Shown: piece after piece, positions 9,463-19,836 of the stretch
Layout: each line of letters starts with the position of its first letter
Position numbering within the stretch: the first letter of the stretch is position 1
Assembly (NCBI RefSeq): GCF_000347775.1
Contig: NZ_APAT01000005.1
Coordinates: 124,001-188,000, forward strand
Direction of reading: 5' to 3'
DNA length: 64,000 nt
Source: Marinobacter santoriniensis NKSG1
GTDB taxonomy: Bacteria > Pseudomonadota > Gammaproteobacteria > Pseudomonadales > Oleiphilaceae
Translations under genes and position numbers: made by a program
The notes under the pieces: model-generated
What the model was told of the DNA's origin: nothing
Databases searched by the model: none
The model's input: the letters and a program-made list of their open reading frames with translations, nothing else

Positions 9463-12108
9463 GTGACTGAGCTACATCCCGATCTGCGCGAAAACGTACG
9501 TATGCTGGGCGAGCTGCTGGGGCAGAACATCCAGCATTATCCTGGCCAGGACTGCTACGACCTGATCGAGGAGATACGGGCGGCTGCCAAGTCCGATCGC
9601 CGCCAGGAAAGCGGTTCCGGGCAACGACTGGTCAGCCTGCTCGGAAAGCTCAGCGACGACGAACTCCTGCCCGTGACGCGTGCATTCAATCAGTTCCTCA
9701 ATCTGGCCAACCTGGCCGAGCAGTATCACGGTATCCGTCGGAAGCGGGGGCACCAGTCCGATCTGATGGTTGAGTCGTTTGCGGACGTATTCGACCGTTT
9801 GAAGACGGGCAAGGTGTCTCCGGAAGAGTTGCATCGCCGGGTGGCCGAACTTCGCATTGAATTCGTGTTGACGGCCCACCCGACGGAGGTGACCCGCCGG
9901 ACGTTGATCATGAAATACGATGAAATGTCGGACTGTCTGGCGCAACTGGATCACGACGACCTCATGCCGGCGGAACGGGACGAGATCGTCGAACGTCTGT
10001 CGCGTCTGATCGCCGAAGCCTGGCGCACCGACGAGATTCGTCATGAGCGGCCGACCGCAGTGGACGAAGCCAAGTGGGGCTTTGCCGTGATCGAGAACAG
10101 TCTCTGGCAGGCCCTGCCCGATTTCCTGCGAAGCCTGGATCTGTCGTTGTCGGAAGCGACGGGGAAAGGATTGCCCCTGCAGGCCTCACCGGTCCGGATT
10201 GCCTCCTGGATGGGGGGCGATCGCGATGGCAATCCGAATGTCACCCATGACGTGACCCGCAAGGTATTCCTGCTGGGGCGCTGGATGGCTGCGGACCTCT
10301 TCCTGCGGGATATCCAGTCACTGCGGGCAGAGTTGTCGATGTGGCAGGCGAATGAGGAGCTTCGGGCCAGAGTGGGCGAGTCCCGGGAACCCTATCGACA
10401 GGTGCTGGCGGAACTCCGCGACCGACTGATACGTACCCGTGACTGGGCGGAGGCCAGCGTCAATGGCGAGCCGGCGGACGCTTCCGGGATTCTTTTCGAG
10501 AATGGCGATCTGACCGAACCACTCGAACTTTGCTATCGCTCGCTGATGGACTGTGGTCTTGAAACCATCGCCAATGGTCCGCTGCTGGATACCATCCGTC
10601 GCGCCCACACCTTCGGATTGCCACTGATTCGTCTGGATATCCGCCAGGAGGCGTCGAGACATGCCGAAGCGGTGGCGGAAATGGTGGATTACCTCGGAAT
10701 GGGAGATTACCTGAGCTGGTCCGAGAAGGAACGGCAGGCCTTTCTGGTCCGGGAGCTCCAGGGGCGGCGACCACTGGTGCCACGTAACTGGGAACCGTCG
10801 GACTCGGTGCGGGAGGTTCTGGCCACCTGTGAAGTGGTGGCGGGGCAGACGCCGGAAGCCCTGGGATCCTATGTCATCTCGATGGCGAGTACGCCATCGG
10901 ATGTTCTCAACGTGATCCTGTTGCTGCGCGAGGCGGGGATGAAATTCCCCATGCGTGTGGTGCCTTTATTCGAGACGCTGGACGATCTGACCGGGGCGCC
11001 CGATGCGATGGCGGCTCTTTATGAAGTGGAGTGGTATCGCGAGTACTGCCAGGGACGCCAGGAAGTAATGATCGGTTACTCGGATTCCTCCAAGGATGCC
11101 GGCCAGTTGATGGCGGCCTGGGCCCAGTATCAGGCCCAGGAAAAGCTGACGCATGTTGCCAATCAATACGGCGTTCACCTGACCCTGTTCCATGGCCGCG
11201 GCGGAACGGTTGGCCGCGGTGGTGGGCCCGCCAACCGGGCGATCCTTTCTCAGCCTCCGGGATCGGTGAACGGCAGTTTCCGGATTACCGAACAGGGTGA
11301 GATGATCCGGTTCAAGTTCGGATTGCCCCGATTGGCGGTGCAGAGCCTTACGCTCTATACCACGGCGGTGATTGAGGCGACGCTGGCACCACCTCCACAG
11401 CCGAATGACAGCTGGCGGGAAACCATGGACTGGCTGACCGAACGGTCACTCAAGGCCTATCGGGACGTGGTGCGTGATAATCCCGATTTCGTCCCCTATT
11501 TCCGCCAGGTGACGCCCGAACAGGCGCTTGGCAAGCTCGCTCTGGGGAGCCGGCCCGCCCGACGCAAACCCTCGGGCGGTGTGGAGAGCCTGCGGGCCAT
11601 ACCGTGGATTTTTGCCTGGACCCAGATGCGACTGATGCTGCCCAGCTGGCTTGGCAGTGACGTTGCGCTGGAGGACGCCGCGCGGGATAACCGCCTCCCG
11701 CTGATGCGTGAAATGATGCAGGGCTGGCCTTTCTTCCGCACCTATGTGGATATGCTCGAGATGGTTCTCGCCAAATCGGATCTGAGAATTGCCTCCTATT
11801 ATGAGAAAATCCTTCTGGACGATGACCGTTTGCGAACCCTGGGAGAGAGCCTGAGGGAGAGACTTCAGGGCTGTATCCAGCGTCTCCTGGAGCTGAAAGA
11901 GCAAAAAGAATTGTTGGAGCAGGAACCGGTATTCGCCCACTCGATGCGGGTTCGCAATCCGTACACCGACCCTTTGCACTATCTTCAGGCGGAATTGCTC
12001 AAGCGAGACCGGGAGAGTGAGGGTAAAGGTGAGGTTCCGGAGATGGTCGAGCGTGCTCTGAAGGTAACCATGGCTGGCATTGCCGCCGGTATGCGAAACA
12101 CTGGCTGA
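9463..12108 (+). CDS. ppc: Phosphoenolpyruvate carboxylase
   Basis: Anaplerotic enzyme that carboxylates phosphoenolpyruvate to oxaloacetate. The catalytic histidine is in VLTAHPTEVTRRT (His139), and the other signatures are GYSDSSKDAG and the glycine-rich loop FHGRGGTVGRGGGP. I start at GTG 9463, seven bases after AAGGA, giving 881 residues, close to the E. coli enzyme. An in-frame TTG at 9433 lacks a comparable ribosome site. It begins the ppc-to-rsmJ housekeeping stretch. Confidence 0.96.
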   Translation: MTELHPDLRENVRMLGELLGQNIQHYPGQDCYDLIEEIRAAAKSDRRQESGSGQRLVSLLGKLSDDELLPVTRAFNQFLNLANLAEQYHGIRRKRGHQSDLMVESFADVFDRLKTGKVSPEELHRRVAELRIEFVLTAHPTEVTRRTLIMKYDEMSDCLAQLDHDDLMPAERDEIVERLSRLIAEAWRTDEIRHERPTAVDEAKWGFAVIENSLWQALPDFLRSLDLSLSEATGKGLPLQASPVRIASWMGGDRDGNPNVTHDVTRKVFLLGRWMAADLFLRDIQSLRAELSMWQANEELRARVGESREPYRQVLAELRDRLIRTRDWAEASVNGEPADASGILFENGDLTEPLELCYRSLMDCGLETIANGPLLDTIRRAHTFGLPLIRLDIRQEASRHAEAVAEMVDYLGMGDYLSWSEKERQAFLVRELQGRRPLVPRNWEPSDSVREVLATCEVVAGQTPEALGSYVISMASTPSDVLNVILLLREAGMKFPMRVVPLFETLDDLTGAPDAMAALYEVEWYREYCQGRQEVMIGYSDSSKDAGQLMAAWAQYQAQEKLTHVANQYGVHLTLFHGRGGTVGRGGGPANRAILSQPPGSVNGSFRITEQGEMIRFKFGLPRLAVQSLTLYTTAVIEATLAPPPQPNDSWRETMDWLTERSLKAYRDVVRDNPDFVPYFRQVTPEQALGKLALGSRPARRKPSGGVESLRAIPWIFAWTQMRLMLPSWLGSDVALEDAARDNRLPLMREMMQGWPFFRTYVDMLEMVLAKSDLRIASYYEKILLDDDRLRTLGESLRERLQGCIQRLLELKEQKELLEQEPVFAHSMRVRNPYTDPLHYLQAELLKRDRESEGKGEVPEMVERALKVTMAGIAAGMRNTG

Positions 12109-12156
12109 CGGATTTATCGGCGTCTCGGACGCTCATTGAGGAAAAGGAGTATCAAT

Positions 12157-13527
12157 TTGGCACTGGCGGCACGACTGGCGAATTTTTTCCAGAAAAAGGG
12201 CATCGATTACCGGGAATTGCCCATTGATCAGGTCCTCAACCTGGATGCCGCAGTGATGGCCTCCGGTCGTCCGCAGAATGAGTTCGTTCAGGCCACGCTG
12301 CTCATCGACATTGAGGGGGCCATGATGGCCATCCACCGGTTCGACAGCGCGCTTGATCTGGATGCAGTCCGGCAGTTGACCGGGCGGCGCCTCCAGCCAC
12401 TGACAGCACGTCAGACCACGAGACTGTTTTCAGACTGCGACCCAGGGTTCGCTCCGCCGATCGGTTCGGCCTACGGGCTGAAGATGCTGATCGATGAGGA
12501 TGTCCTGAACCTTGATCGTGCGGTATTCACCGCCGGCACGGACAACTCACTTGTCGAAGTGGACGGCCGAAGTCTTCGCCTGGCCCTTGCGGGCGCTCGC
12601 AAGGCCCAGCTCGTGATCCGGGGGCAGGGTAATGGTGACCGCAAGGCGCTCAGCCTCGACGAAGTGGCTGATAAGCTCCAGAAGTTATACCGTTTGCCTC
12701 CGATGCCGGCGCTGGCGCTGAGAATCCTTCGTCTGACCGCCAATACCGAGGCGACGGCCCGGGAGCTGGCCGAACTGATCGAATTCGATCCGAGCCTGAC
12801 GGCCCAGATCATGCGCTACGCCCGCTCGGCATTGTTCAATTACCCGGGGCAGGTCAATTCAGTTCAGGAAGCGGTTACCCGTGTACTGGGTTTTGACAGG
12901 GTCGCCCATATCGCTCTCGGCATTGCGTCCGTGCGCGCCTTTGAGGTCCCGCGGCAGGGCATGCTGGGGATGGATGCATTCTGGCGTCATTCCCTTTACT
13001 GCGCGTTTGTCTGCCAGAGCCTCGCTGTCCGGTGCGACCTGGACAAAGGGCTCGCGTACCTGTGTGGCCTGTTGCACAACTTCGGCCTTCTGCTGGTCGG
13101 TCATCTGTTTCCGGCCGAGTTCGACGAACTCAATCAGTTACGTGAGGCCAATCCGGAGGCCAGTATGCATTCGCTGGAGCAACAGGTCTTCGGCCGGGCT
13201 GACAGTCAGGAGATTCTTGCGGTCGGCCATGGTGCGATTGGCGGAATCCTCCATCGACTCTGGCAGCTTCCGGATCCGGTCATCAAGTCCGCCGGAATGC
13301 ACCAGCACCCCGGCTATCACGGTGAGCACGAACGTTACGTGCTGGTCGTGCAACTGGCCAATGCCCTTCTCAAACCCCGTGGGATCGGTGATGAATTCAA
13401 CCCGGACGACGTTCCGTCCCTGCTTGAGGCGCTTGGATTCGATGCCGGAATCCTGGACGGGCTTGAACAGGAAGTTGACCGGGTCGCTCCTGAGCTGGAT
13501 GCCCTCGCAACCTCTCTTTCCGCCTGA
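12157..13527 (+). CDS. YbaK-like plus HDOD domain regulatory protein
   Basis: A 456-residue two-domain protein. Residues about 1-150 resemble the YbaK/ProX aminoacyl-tRNA deacylase fold (PPIGSAYGLKMLIDEDVLNLDRAVFTAGT), but the lysine expected in the VxKALVxK strand is Gln (FVQATLL), so deacylation is unlikely. Residues about 180-380 form an HDOD domain (LPPMPALALRILRL, FDPSLTAQIMRYARSA, CGLLHNFG), a non-catalytic relative of HD phosphohydrolases found in signalling proteins. I use the TTG at 12157 because AAGGAG lies seven bases upstream. An in-frame TTG at 12136 would add seven residues. Confidence 0.85.
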   Translation: MALAARLANFFQKKGIDYRELPIDQVLNLDAAVMASGRPQNEFVQATLLIDIEGAMMAIHRFDSALDLDAVRQLTGRRLQPLTARQTTRLFSDCDPGFAPPIGSAYGLKMLIDEDVLNLDRAVFTAGTDNSLVEVDGRSLRLALAGARKAQLVIRGQGNGDRKALSLDEVADKLQKLYRLPPMPALALRILRLTANTEATARELAELIEFDPSLTAQIMRYARSALFNYPGQVNSVQEAVTRVLGFDRVAHIALGIASVRAFEVPRQGMLGMDAFWRHSLYCAFVCQSLAVRCDLDKGLAYLCGLLHNFGLLLVGHLFPAEFDELNQLREANPEASMHSLEQQVFGRADSQEILAVGHGAIGGILHRLWQLPDPVIKSAGMHQHPGYHGEHERYVLVVQLANALLKPRGIGDEFNPDDVPSLLEALGFDAGILDGLEQEVDRVAPELDALATSLSA

Positions 13528-13612
13528 CGCCCATCCTGCTGCGACGCCCTCGGGCCGTTCCGTTCTTGCTCCATGATACGGAGGTCGACTTTCTATGGGG
13601 CGACTGAGTTCG

Positions 13613-13618
13613 TATAAT
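13613..13618 (+). promoter_or_regulatory. -10 element upstream of adk
   Basis: A perfect TATAAT lies about 115 bases before adk, in the 204-base gap after the HDOD gene. The matching -35 is poor (TTTCTA near 13590), so strength is uncertain. Confidence 0.4.
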
Positions 13619-13659
13619 GCGGCCTCGTCGCGTTTCCCCGGCAACCGCCCAGGGCGTGA

Positions 13660-14385
<726 letters not shown>

Positions 14386-14413
14386 TCGGATACGGCGATC
14401 GGGCTGGGCTCTT

Positions 14414-15112
14414 GTGAAACTTCTCGCACTGGATACCTCATCGGAGGGCTGCTCTGCAGCCCTGTTGGTTGACGGAGAATTGACCGAGCGTTTCGAGGTT
14501 GCGCCCCGTGGGCACACCCGTCTGCTCATGCCAATGGTGCGGTCGTTACTGTCCGGGCAAGGCCTGGCGCCAGTCGATCTGGACGCTCTGGCGTTTGCCT
14601 GTGGTCCGGGCTCCTTCACCGGGCTGCGGATTGCCACCGGCGTGGTCCAGGGGATGGCCTGGGGTCTTGAGCTCCCGGTGGTTCCGGTCTCTTCCCTGGA
14701 AGCGGTGGCATTTGGCGCCATTGAGGCATTTGATGCCCCGGAAGGCGACGCGATTGCGGTGGCGTTCGATGCGCGTATGGGGGAAGTGTACTGGGGCTGT
14801 TACGAGATCCGGCGAGGCTTCCCGAGACTTATGGGTAAAGAACGCGTTTGCCCCCCGTCGGCGGTTCGCCTTGAAGGTGATTCCGGGCGGTGGCTGGGTG
14901 CCGGACCGGGCTGGCAATTCCGCAGTGATATGCCCTCCGATGTGACGGAGCAGATGGCGATGGTCGAACCGGATTTGCTGCTCCGGGCGAGTTGGGTGGC
15001 CCGTCTGGCCGAAAGCGCCCTGGCGGATGGCCGAACCGTACCGGCCAGTCAGGCCCAGCCCGTTTACATCCGGGACGAGGTAGCCTGGAAAAAACTTCCC
15101 GGCCGGGCCTGA
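14414..15112 (+). CDS. tsaB: tRNA threonylcarbamoyladenosine biosynthesis protein TsaB
   Basis: Partner of TsaD and TsaE in making t6A37 in ANN-decoding tRNAs. TsaB is a non-catalytic ASKHA-fold protein. The 232-residue sequence opens with KLLALDTSSEGCSAAL and carries the family motif GPGSFTGLRIATG near residue 65. It starts at a GTG 28 bases after adk, the same neighbour as in pseudomonads. No obvious Shine-Dalgarno is visible, so its translation may depend on adk. Confidence 0.93.
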   Translation: MKLLALDTSSEGCSAALLVDGELTERFEVAPRGHTRLLMPMVRSLLSGQGLAPVDLDALAFACGPGSFTGLRIATGVVQGMAWGLELPVVPVSSLEAVAFGAIEAFDAPEGDAIAVAFDARMGEVYWGCYEIRRGFPRLMGKERVCPPSAVRLEGDSGRWLGAGPGWQFRSDMPSDVTEQMAMVEPDLLLRASWVARLAESALADGRTVPASQAQPVYIRDEVAWKKLPGRA

Positions 15113-15201
15113 GTACCCGGGTTGGTCAACACGCTTTCAATCCTGCCCGCTTTCTTTCATACTCGGCTAATCTTTGATCATTCGTTGAGCGGTGTTTTTC
15201 A

Positions 15202-15570
15202 ATGATTGGCGGTATCAGCCCCGGTAATCAATCTCTCTACCAGAACGGTAACAATAGCCCCGTCCGGGAACGGACCGAGGGTGCCCGTGCACCGGCGGCC
15301 TCGCCGGATGCCAACTCGCAAGCCGTTCGTCAGAACCTGGCCGACAACGGGCGACGGTCCACGTCAGAACCCACGGCTCCGGGCAGTGATAATCTGGCCC
15401 GTCGGGTAGAGGCCCGGCGGGCTGCCGAAGACACTCGTCTGGAGCGCTTTCAGGCCAACGAACTGCCACTTCCAACCGCGAAGGCTCTCTCCACATTTGC
15501 CGGTGTCGCTGCAGCTGGCCAGGATTCGGGTGCTGCGAGCTCACTCGCCGGCATTGATATTATCGTCTGA
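15202..15570 (+). CDS. Conserved small hypothetical protein
   Basis: A 122-residue protein rich in Ala, Ser, Asn, Arg and Gln, apparently disordered in the middle, with a short conserved-looking C-terminus ([12 protein letters not shown]...GIDIIV). There is no signal peptide, membrane segment or known domain. It sits between tsaB and rsmJ, where pseudomonads also carry a small uncharacterised gene. Its stop overlaps the rsmJ start by one base. Function unknown. Confidence 0.65.
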   Translation: MIGGISPGNQSLYQNGNNSPVRERTEGARAPAASPDANSQAVRQNLADNGRRSTSEPTAPGSDNLARRVEARRAAEDTRLERFQANELPLPTAKALSTFAGVAAAGQDSGAASSLAGIDIIV

Positions 15571-16394
15571 TGACCTCCCGATCCGTATCTTCGCGCCGGA
15601 CGATTCCGTCCCTGATCGTCGGTCGCAGTCCCCTTGGTGATGCCCTGAAAGCCCGGGATTTAAGTGAACGTCTTGGCATCCCGGATCGTGGCGTACTTCG
15701 ACCGAAGGATGTTACCGACGTCCCCCTTGTTATTTACCTGGATGAGGCGGGCGTCTGTCTGCAGGTGACGGGTAAAGGGGCGCCAGGGCCGGTCCGTGCC
15801 GAGTTTGTGTCGGGCAAAATGGGGTATCGACGGGAACACGGTGGCGGTGCAGGGCAGTTGGTCGCTCGCGCGGTCGGTTTGCAGAAAAGCCGCGCTCGAC
15901 CGGCGGTGCTGGATGCCACGGCGGGCCTTGGGCAGGATGCTTTCGTGTTGGCCGGGCTTGGCTGTGACGTCACTCTGTTCGAACGCAATCCGGTTATTCA
16001 CGCTCTGTTGGAGGATGGCCTGGATCGCGCCCGGCTGAATACCGATTGCGCGCCCATCGTTGCGCGGATGCATCTGGCGGAAGGGAGCAGTAGCGACTGG
16101 ATGCGGCAGAGGGAACCCGGGTCCGTGGACATCGTCTATCTGGACCCCATGTTCCCGCACCGAGACAAGTCGGCCCGCGTCAAAAAGGAAATGGAAGTCT
16201 TTCGCCAGGTGGTGGGCGAGGATCCGGATGCTGAAGAATTGTTGTCGGCTGCCCTCGCGGTTGCCACCTATCGAGTCGTGGTGAAGCGCCCGCGCAAGGC
16301 TCCGCCCATTCCGGGACCGGAGCCCAGTACCCGGATTGAAGGCAAGAGCAGTCGTTACGACATTTACGCCATCAAGGCCCTTCCTGACGCCTGA
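15570..16394 (+). CDS. rsmJ: 16S rRNA (guanine-1516-N2) methyltransferase RsmJ
   Basis: SAM-dependent methyltransferase forming m2G1516 in the small subunit rRNA. The 274-residue sequence contains the RsmJ signatures [14 protein letters not shown] (SAM loop), LFERNP and [22 protein letters not shown] (catalytic loop). The start overlaps the previous stop (TGATG), so translation is probably coupled. Convergent with plsB, with a five-base gap. Confidence 0.93.
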   Translation: MTSRSVSSRRTIPSLIVGRSPLGDALKARDLSERLGIPDRGVLRPKDVTDVPLVIYLDEAGVCLQVTGKGAPGPVRAEFVSGKMGYRREHGGGAGQLVARAVGLQKSRARPAVLDATAGLGQDAFVLAGLGCDVTLFERNPVIHALLEDGLDRARLNTDCAPIVARMHLAEGSSSDWMRQREPGSVDIVYLDPMFPHRDKSARVKKEMEVFRQVVGEDPDAEELLSAALAVATYRVVVKRPRKAPPIPGPEPSTRIEGKSSRYDIYAIKALPDA

Positions 16395-16399
16395 GCCGT

Positions 16400-18871
16400 T
16401 CAGGCGCCCATCATGGTGACCTGCTGGATGGCCTGGCGCTTTTCCACGCTCAGGACCAGTCTTGCGTCCTCGGCCACCTCTTCCAGCCCCTCACCGTAGC
16501 TGATCAGGCCGTTTTCGTCGGTGGTGATAACGCCGTTCTTCTGCATGTTCGCGATGAAATTGCGGAACAGGCTCTTGTCGAAAAATTCCGGGGCATTCAG
16601 CCCGAACAGGATCGACATACGCTCTGCCAGCAGTGTGCTCTGCTCTTCCAGTTCGCTCGCGCTGATCTTGCCCGAGCCGTATTTTCTCAGTATCCCGAGG
16701 GCAATGTGATAGCGCTCCAGCGTCTGGATGATGAAGCGGGACAGGATGCGCAGGCGGAGCATGGCTTCGGTCCCTTCCTCCGGTCGGCCAATCCGGTCGT
16801 CTTCCAGGGTTGTCAGGAGACCAAGGTCGACCAATACATCGATCCACTGGTTAATGATCCCGTCAATTTCCTCCATGGAGTATTTCAGGAACAGCTCCGA
16901 TTGCAGGTAGGGATAAGCGACACTGGTCAGGAACACGATCTTGTCCCGGCGCAGCGAATCCTTGTTCTCGAACAGGCTCGCGATCAGCGAGGGCAGGGCA
17001 AACAGATGCTGGATGTTGTTCCGGTAGTAGGTCATCAGGATGGCATTGCTGCCCTCCAGGGCAATGATGTCCCCCAGCTTCTGCGGCTGGCGAGTGATCA
17101 GTCCCATGGATTCACAGTAGGCAATCCAGTCTTTGCCCGAGCCCTCCGGAAGGGTCACTGTCTCGGCGTAGGGGAAGGTGGTGAGCAGCCGGGCGTACTG
17201 GTCCATCAGTCGGATCAATTGCCCTTCGTCCATGGCGAGGCGCTCTGTACCCAGAAGCACCGTGGCGGTCATGCCGATCGGATTCACGGCCACGGAGGCG
17301 TTGATGTTGGCTGCGACCCGCTGCGCGAGTACGTCCACCGCATCTGTGAGCCAGGCGGGCCGGTATTCCGCGTCGTACGCCTCATCACGCCAGCTGTCAT
17401 GAACGGTGTCCAGGACCTGGGCCAGCGGGATTGCATCGCCGAAGTTGACAGCCACCCGACCGAATGAATTGGTCAGCTTGCGAACGGTCTTGGCCAGTCC
17501 GAACACGCTCTCTTTCTGTTTCTTCTTGCCCCGGAGTTCGCCCAGGTAGGAGCGACCTTCCATGACTTTCTCATAGCCGAAATAAACCGGCACAAAAACG
17601 ATGGGTTTGCGATGATCACGAAGGAAGCTCCGGACCGTCATCGACAGCATTCCCGGCCGGGGTTGCAGCATGCGTCCGGTGCGGCTGCGCCCACCTTCTA
17701 TGAAGTATTCCACTGAATAGCCCCGGGAAAACATCACGTGCATGTATTCGTTGAAGACGGTCGCATAGAGGGGGTTGTCCCGGAACGAGCGACGCATGAA
17801 AAACGCGCCGCCGCGTCGCAGAATCGGCCCGACGATCGGCATGTTCAGGTTGATGCCTGCGGCAATGTGTGGCGGCATCAGTCCGTTCTTGTAGAGCACG
17901 TAGGACAACAGCAGATAGTCGATGTGCGAACGGTGACAGGGCACATAGACCACCGCGTTATCCTGCGCGACCTCCTTCACTTCCTGGATGTTGTTCACCG
18001 CGATACCGTTGTAGATCCGGTTCCAGAGCCAGGAGAGCACCACTTCCAGAAAACGGATGGTCACGATGGACATGCTGGCGGCGATTTCGTCCGCGTATTT
18101 ATAGGCTTTACCGCGTACCTTCTCGGGCGGAATGTCGTCTTTTGCCGCGGTTTCCCGGATGGCTTCTTTCACTGCCTGGGTCCTGACCAGCCCCTCCACC
18201 AGTGTTCGCCGGTGGGACAGATCCGGGCCGAGCACCGCCTGCCGAACGCGGCGGAAATGGGTTCGCAACAGGCGAGCCAGCTTCCGGTTGGCTCGCTCCT
18301 CGCTGTGCCGGTACTCATCAATGACCTGCTTCAGGGACAGCGGCTGGTTGAACTGAACGTAGGTATTCCGTCCATGCACCATGATGATCAGAAACTTCTG
18401 CAGGCGCCCGGCCACAGACCAGGTGTCGGATAGCAGCAGCTTCACCAGGGATTTTTCCTTGTCCGGGGACCGCCCCCAGAACAGGGATACCGGCACGATC
18501 TGCACATCCTGTTCAGGATGCTCCAGTCCATAGCGCACGAGGGCCTGGAATTCGTTGGTGGGAACCGGTGTCTGCCGGCCGCCGCTGAACAGACCGCCAA
18601 TCCGGCGATAGAGAAAAAAGAACGAATGAGCGGGACCGTTCTTGACCGGCAGTGCTTCGCTGGCACCGGGCAAATGGGCTCGAATTACCTCCTGCTCCAG
18701 AACCAGGCGGCTGGAGAGGGAACTGTACTGGAGCACGTAGCAGACCGGCTTTTCCGGATCGAGGCCCAGGGTCTCGGCGCTGTTACCACTGACATCCGTC
18801 CGGACCCACAAGAACAGAATCTTGCGAAAAATGGTCAGGATCAGGCTGCGAAAGCCCTGGTAAAGTCGCAT
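16400..18871 (-). CDS. plsB: Glycerol-3-phosphate acyltransferase PlsB
   Basis: Inner-membrane enzyme that acylates sn-glycerol-3-phosphate at position 1 from acyl-CoA or acyl-ACP, the first step of phospholipid synthesis. At 823 residues it matches the PlsB family (about 807). The acyltransferase block I is PCHRSHIDYLLL (HX4D: His313, Asp318). Later blocks are GGAFFMRRSF, FIEGGRSRTGR and VFVPVYFGYEKV. The N-terminal region FRSLILTIFRKILFLW is membrane-associating. Divergent from nudC. Confidence 0.95.
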   Translation of the reverse strand: MRLYQGFRSLILTIFRKILFLWVRTDVSGNSAETLGLDPEKPVCYVLQYSSLSSRLVLEQEVIRAHLPGASEALPVKNGPAHSFFFLYRRIGGLFSGGRQTPVPTNEFQALVRYGLEHPEQDVQIVPVSLFWGRSPDKEKSLVKLLLSDTWSVAGRLQKFLIIMVHGRNTYVQFNQPLSLKQVIDEYRHSEERANRKLARLLRTHFRRVRQAVLGPDLSHRRTLVEGLVRTQAVKEAIRETAAKDDIPPEKVRGKAYKYADEIAASMSIVTIRFLEVVLSWLWNRIYNGIAVNNIQEVKEVAQDNAVVYVPCHRSHIDYLLLSYVLYKNGLMPPHIAAGINLNMPIVGPILRRGGAFFMRRSFRDNPLYATVFNEYMHVMFSRGYSVEYFIEGGRSRTGRMLQPRPGMLSMTVRSFLRDHRKPIVFVPVYFGYEKVMEGRSYLGELRGKKKQKESVFGLAKTVRKLTNSFGRVAVNFGDAIPLAQVLDTVHDSWRDEAYDAEYRPAWLTDAVDVLAQRVAANINASVAVNPIGMTATVLLGTERLAMDEGQLIRLMDQYARLLTTFPYAETVTLPEGSGKDWIAYCESMGLITRQPQKLGDIIALEGSNAILMTYYRNNIQHLFALPSLIASLFENKDSLRRDKIVFLTSVAYPYLQSELFLKYSMEEIDGIINQWIDVLVDLGLLTTLEDDRIGRPEEGTEAMLRLRILSRFIIQTLERYHIALGILRKYGSGKISASELEEQSTLLAERMSILFGLNAPEFFDKSLFRNFIANMQKNGVITTDENGLISYGEGLEEVAEDARLVLSVEKRQAIQQVTMMGA

Positions 18872-19012
18872 AAGGTGTCGCTCCGGTGACTGAAAACAGG
18901 CGCTAAGTTTACTTGGTTGGGCTTTGGGCGGAAAGTCGCCGGATCATTCTTGGCACTCCCTGCAATGTGGTACATTGCCGTTCTGTTTCAACGAAAAAGA
19001 CGTTCACCGCCG

Positions 19013-19831
19013 ATGAGCACTTCAGACTGGAATCCGGGCTGGACCACCGAACCGCCCGACCACACTGCGCGTTTTCTGCTGGTTTCCGGCTCGGATATCG
19101 TCAAGCCCCGGAATGGCTGGCTCCATGCCGGAGAACAGACCCGACTTCAGGACCTGTCTACCGGCCCGGTATCGCTGGGAACGTCGGGCGAGCGACCGCT
19201 TTATGTAGCAGAGATTTCAGAGTTGCCGCCGGAGGCTGAGCCGGTCAGTCTGAGGGAAGCCCTGCTGGCGGGCGAGGAGGCTCCAGCTGCCCTTTTGAGT
19301 ACCGGGCTCCAGGTGCTTCAGTGGTGGCGGGATCACCGCTACTGTGGGCGTTGCGGTCAGGAAACCGGGCTTCACGCACGGGAGCGGGCAAAATGGTGTG
19401 ACGCCTGCGGTATCCCATGGTACCCGAGAATTGCACCCTGTGTGATCGTTGTGATCCGCAAGCAGGATCGATTCCTGCTGGCGAAGAACGCGCGGGTGAA
19501 GCGACACTTCTACAGCCTGATTGCGGGATTCGTGGAAGCGGGAGAAACCCTTGAAGAAGCGGTCGCCAGGGAGGTGTTGGAGGAGACAGGCCTGACGGTG
19601 AACAACATCCGGTATCAGGGATCCCAGCCCTGGCCTTTTCCTCATCAGCTCATGGTCGGTTTCTTTGCGGATTACGTCGATGGCAGCTTGGTGCTTCAGG
19701 AGGACGAGCTGTCGGACGCAGGCTGGTTTGCGCCCGGTGATACGCCGCCCATACCGCCGGAGACCACCATTGCCGGTCGCCTGATTCAGGCAATGGAGCG
19801 CGAAATCGCTGGTGACGTGAGCGCCGGGTGA
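19013..19831 (+). CDS. nudC: NADH pyrophosphatase / RNA de-NADding enzyme NudC
   Basis: Nudix hydrolase that cleaves NAD(H) and removes NAD caps from RNA 5' ends. A four-cysteine zinc ribbon (CGRCG...CDAC) precedes the Nudix box GFVEAGETLEEAVAREVLEETGL and the NudC-specific SQPWPFPHQLM motif that selects NAD(H). ATG 19013 (MSTSDWNPGW) gives 272 residues. An upstream in-frame ATG at 18917 would add 32 residues and run into the plsB promoter region. Its stop is six bases before the murI ATG. Confidence 0.92.
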   Translation: MSTSDWNPGWTTEPPDHTARFLLVSGSDIVKPRNGWLHAGEQTRLQDLSTGPVSLGTSGERPLYVAEISELPPEAEPVSLREALLAGEEAPAALLSTGLQVLQWWRDHRYCGRCGQETGLHARERAKWCDACGIPWYPRIAPCVIVVIRKQDRFLLAKNARVKRHFYSLIAGFVEAGETLEEAVAREVLEETGLTVNNIRYQGSQPWPFPHQLMVGFFADYVDGSLVLQEDELSDAGWFAPGDTPPIPPETTIAGRLIQAMEREIAGDVSAG

Positions 19832-19836
19832 CGTCC

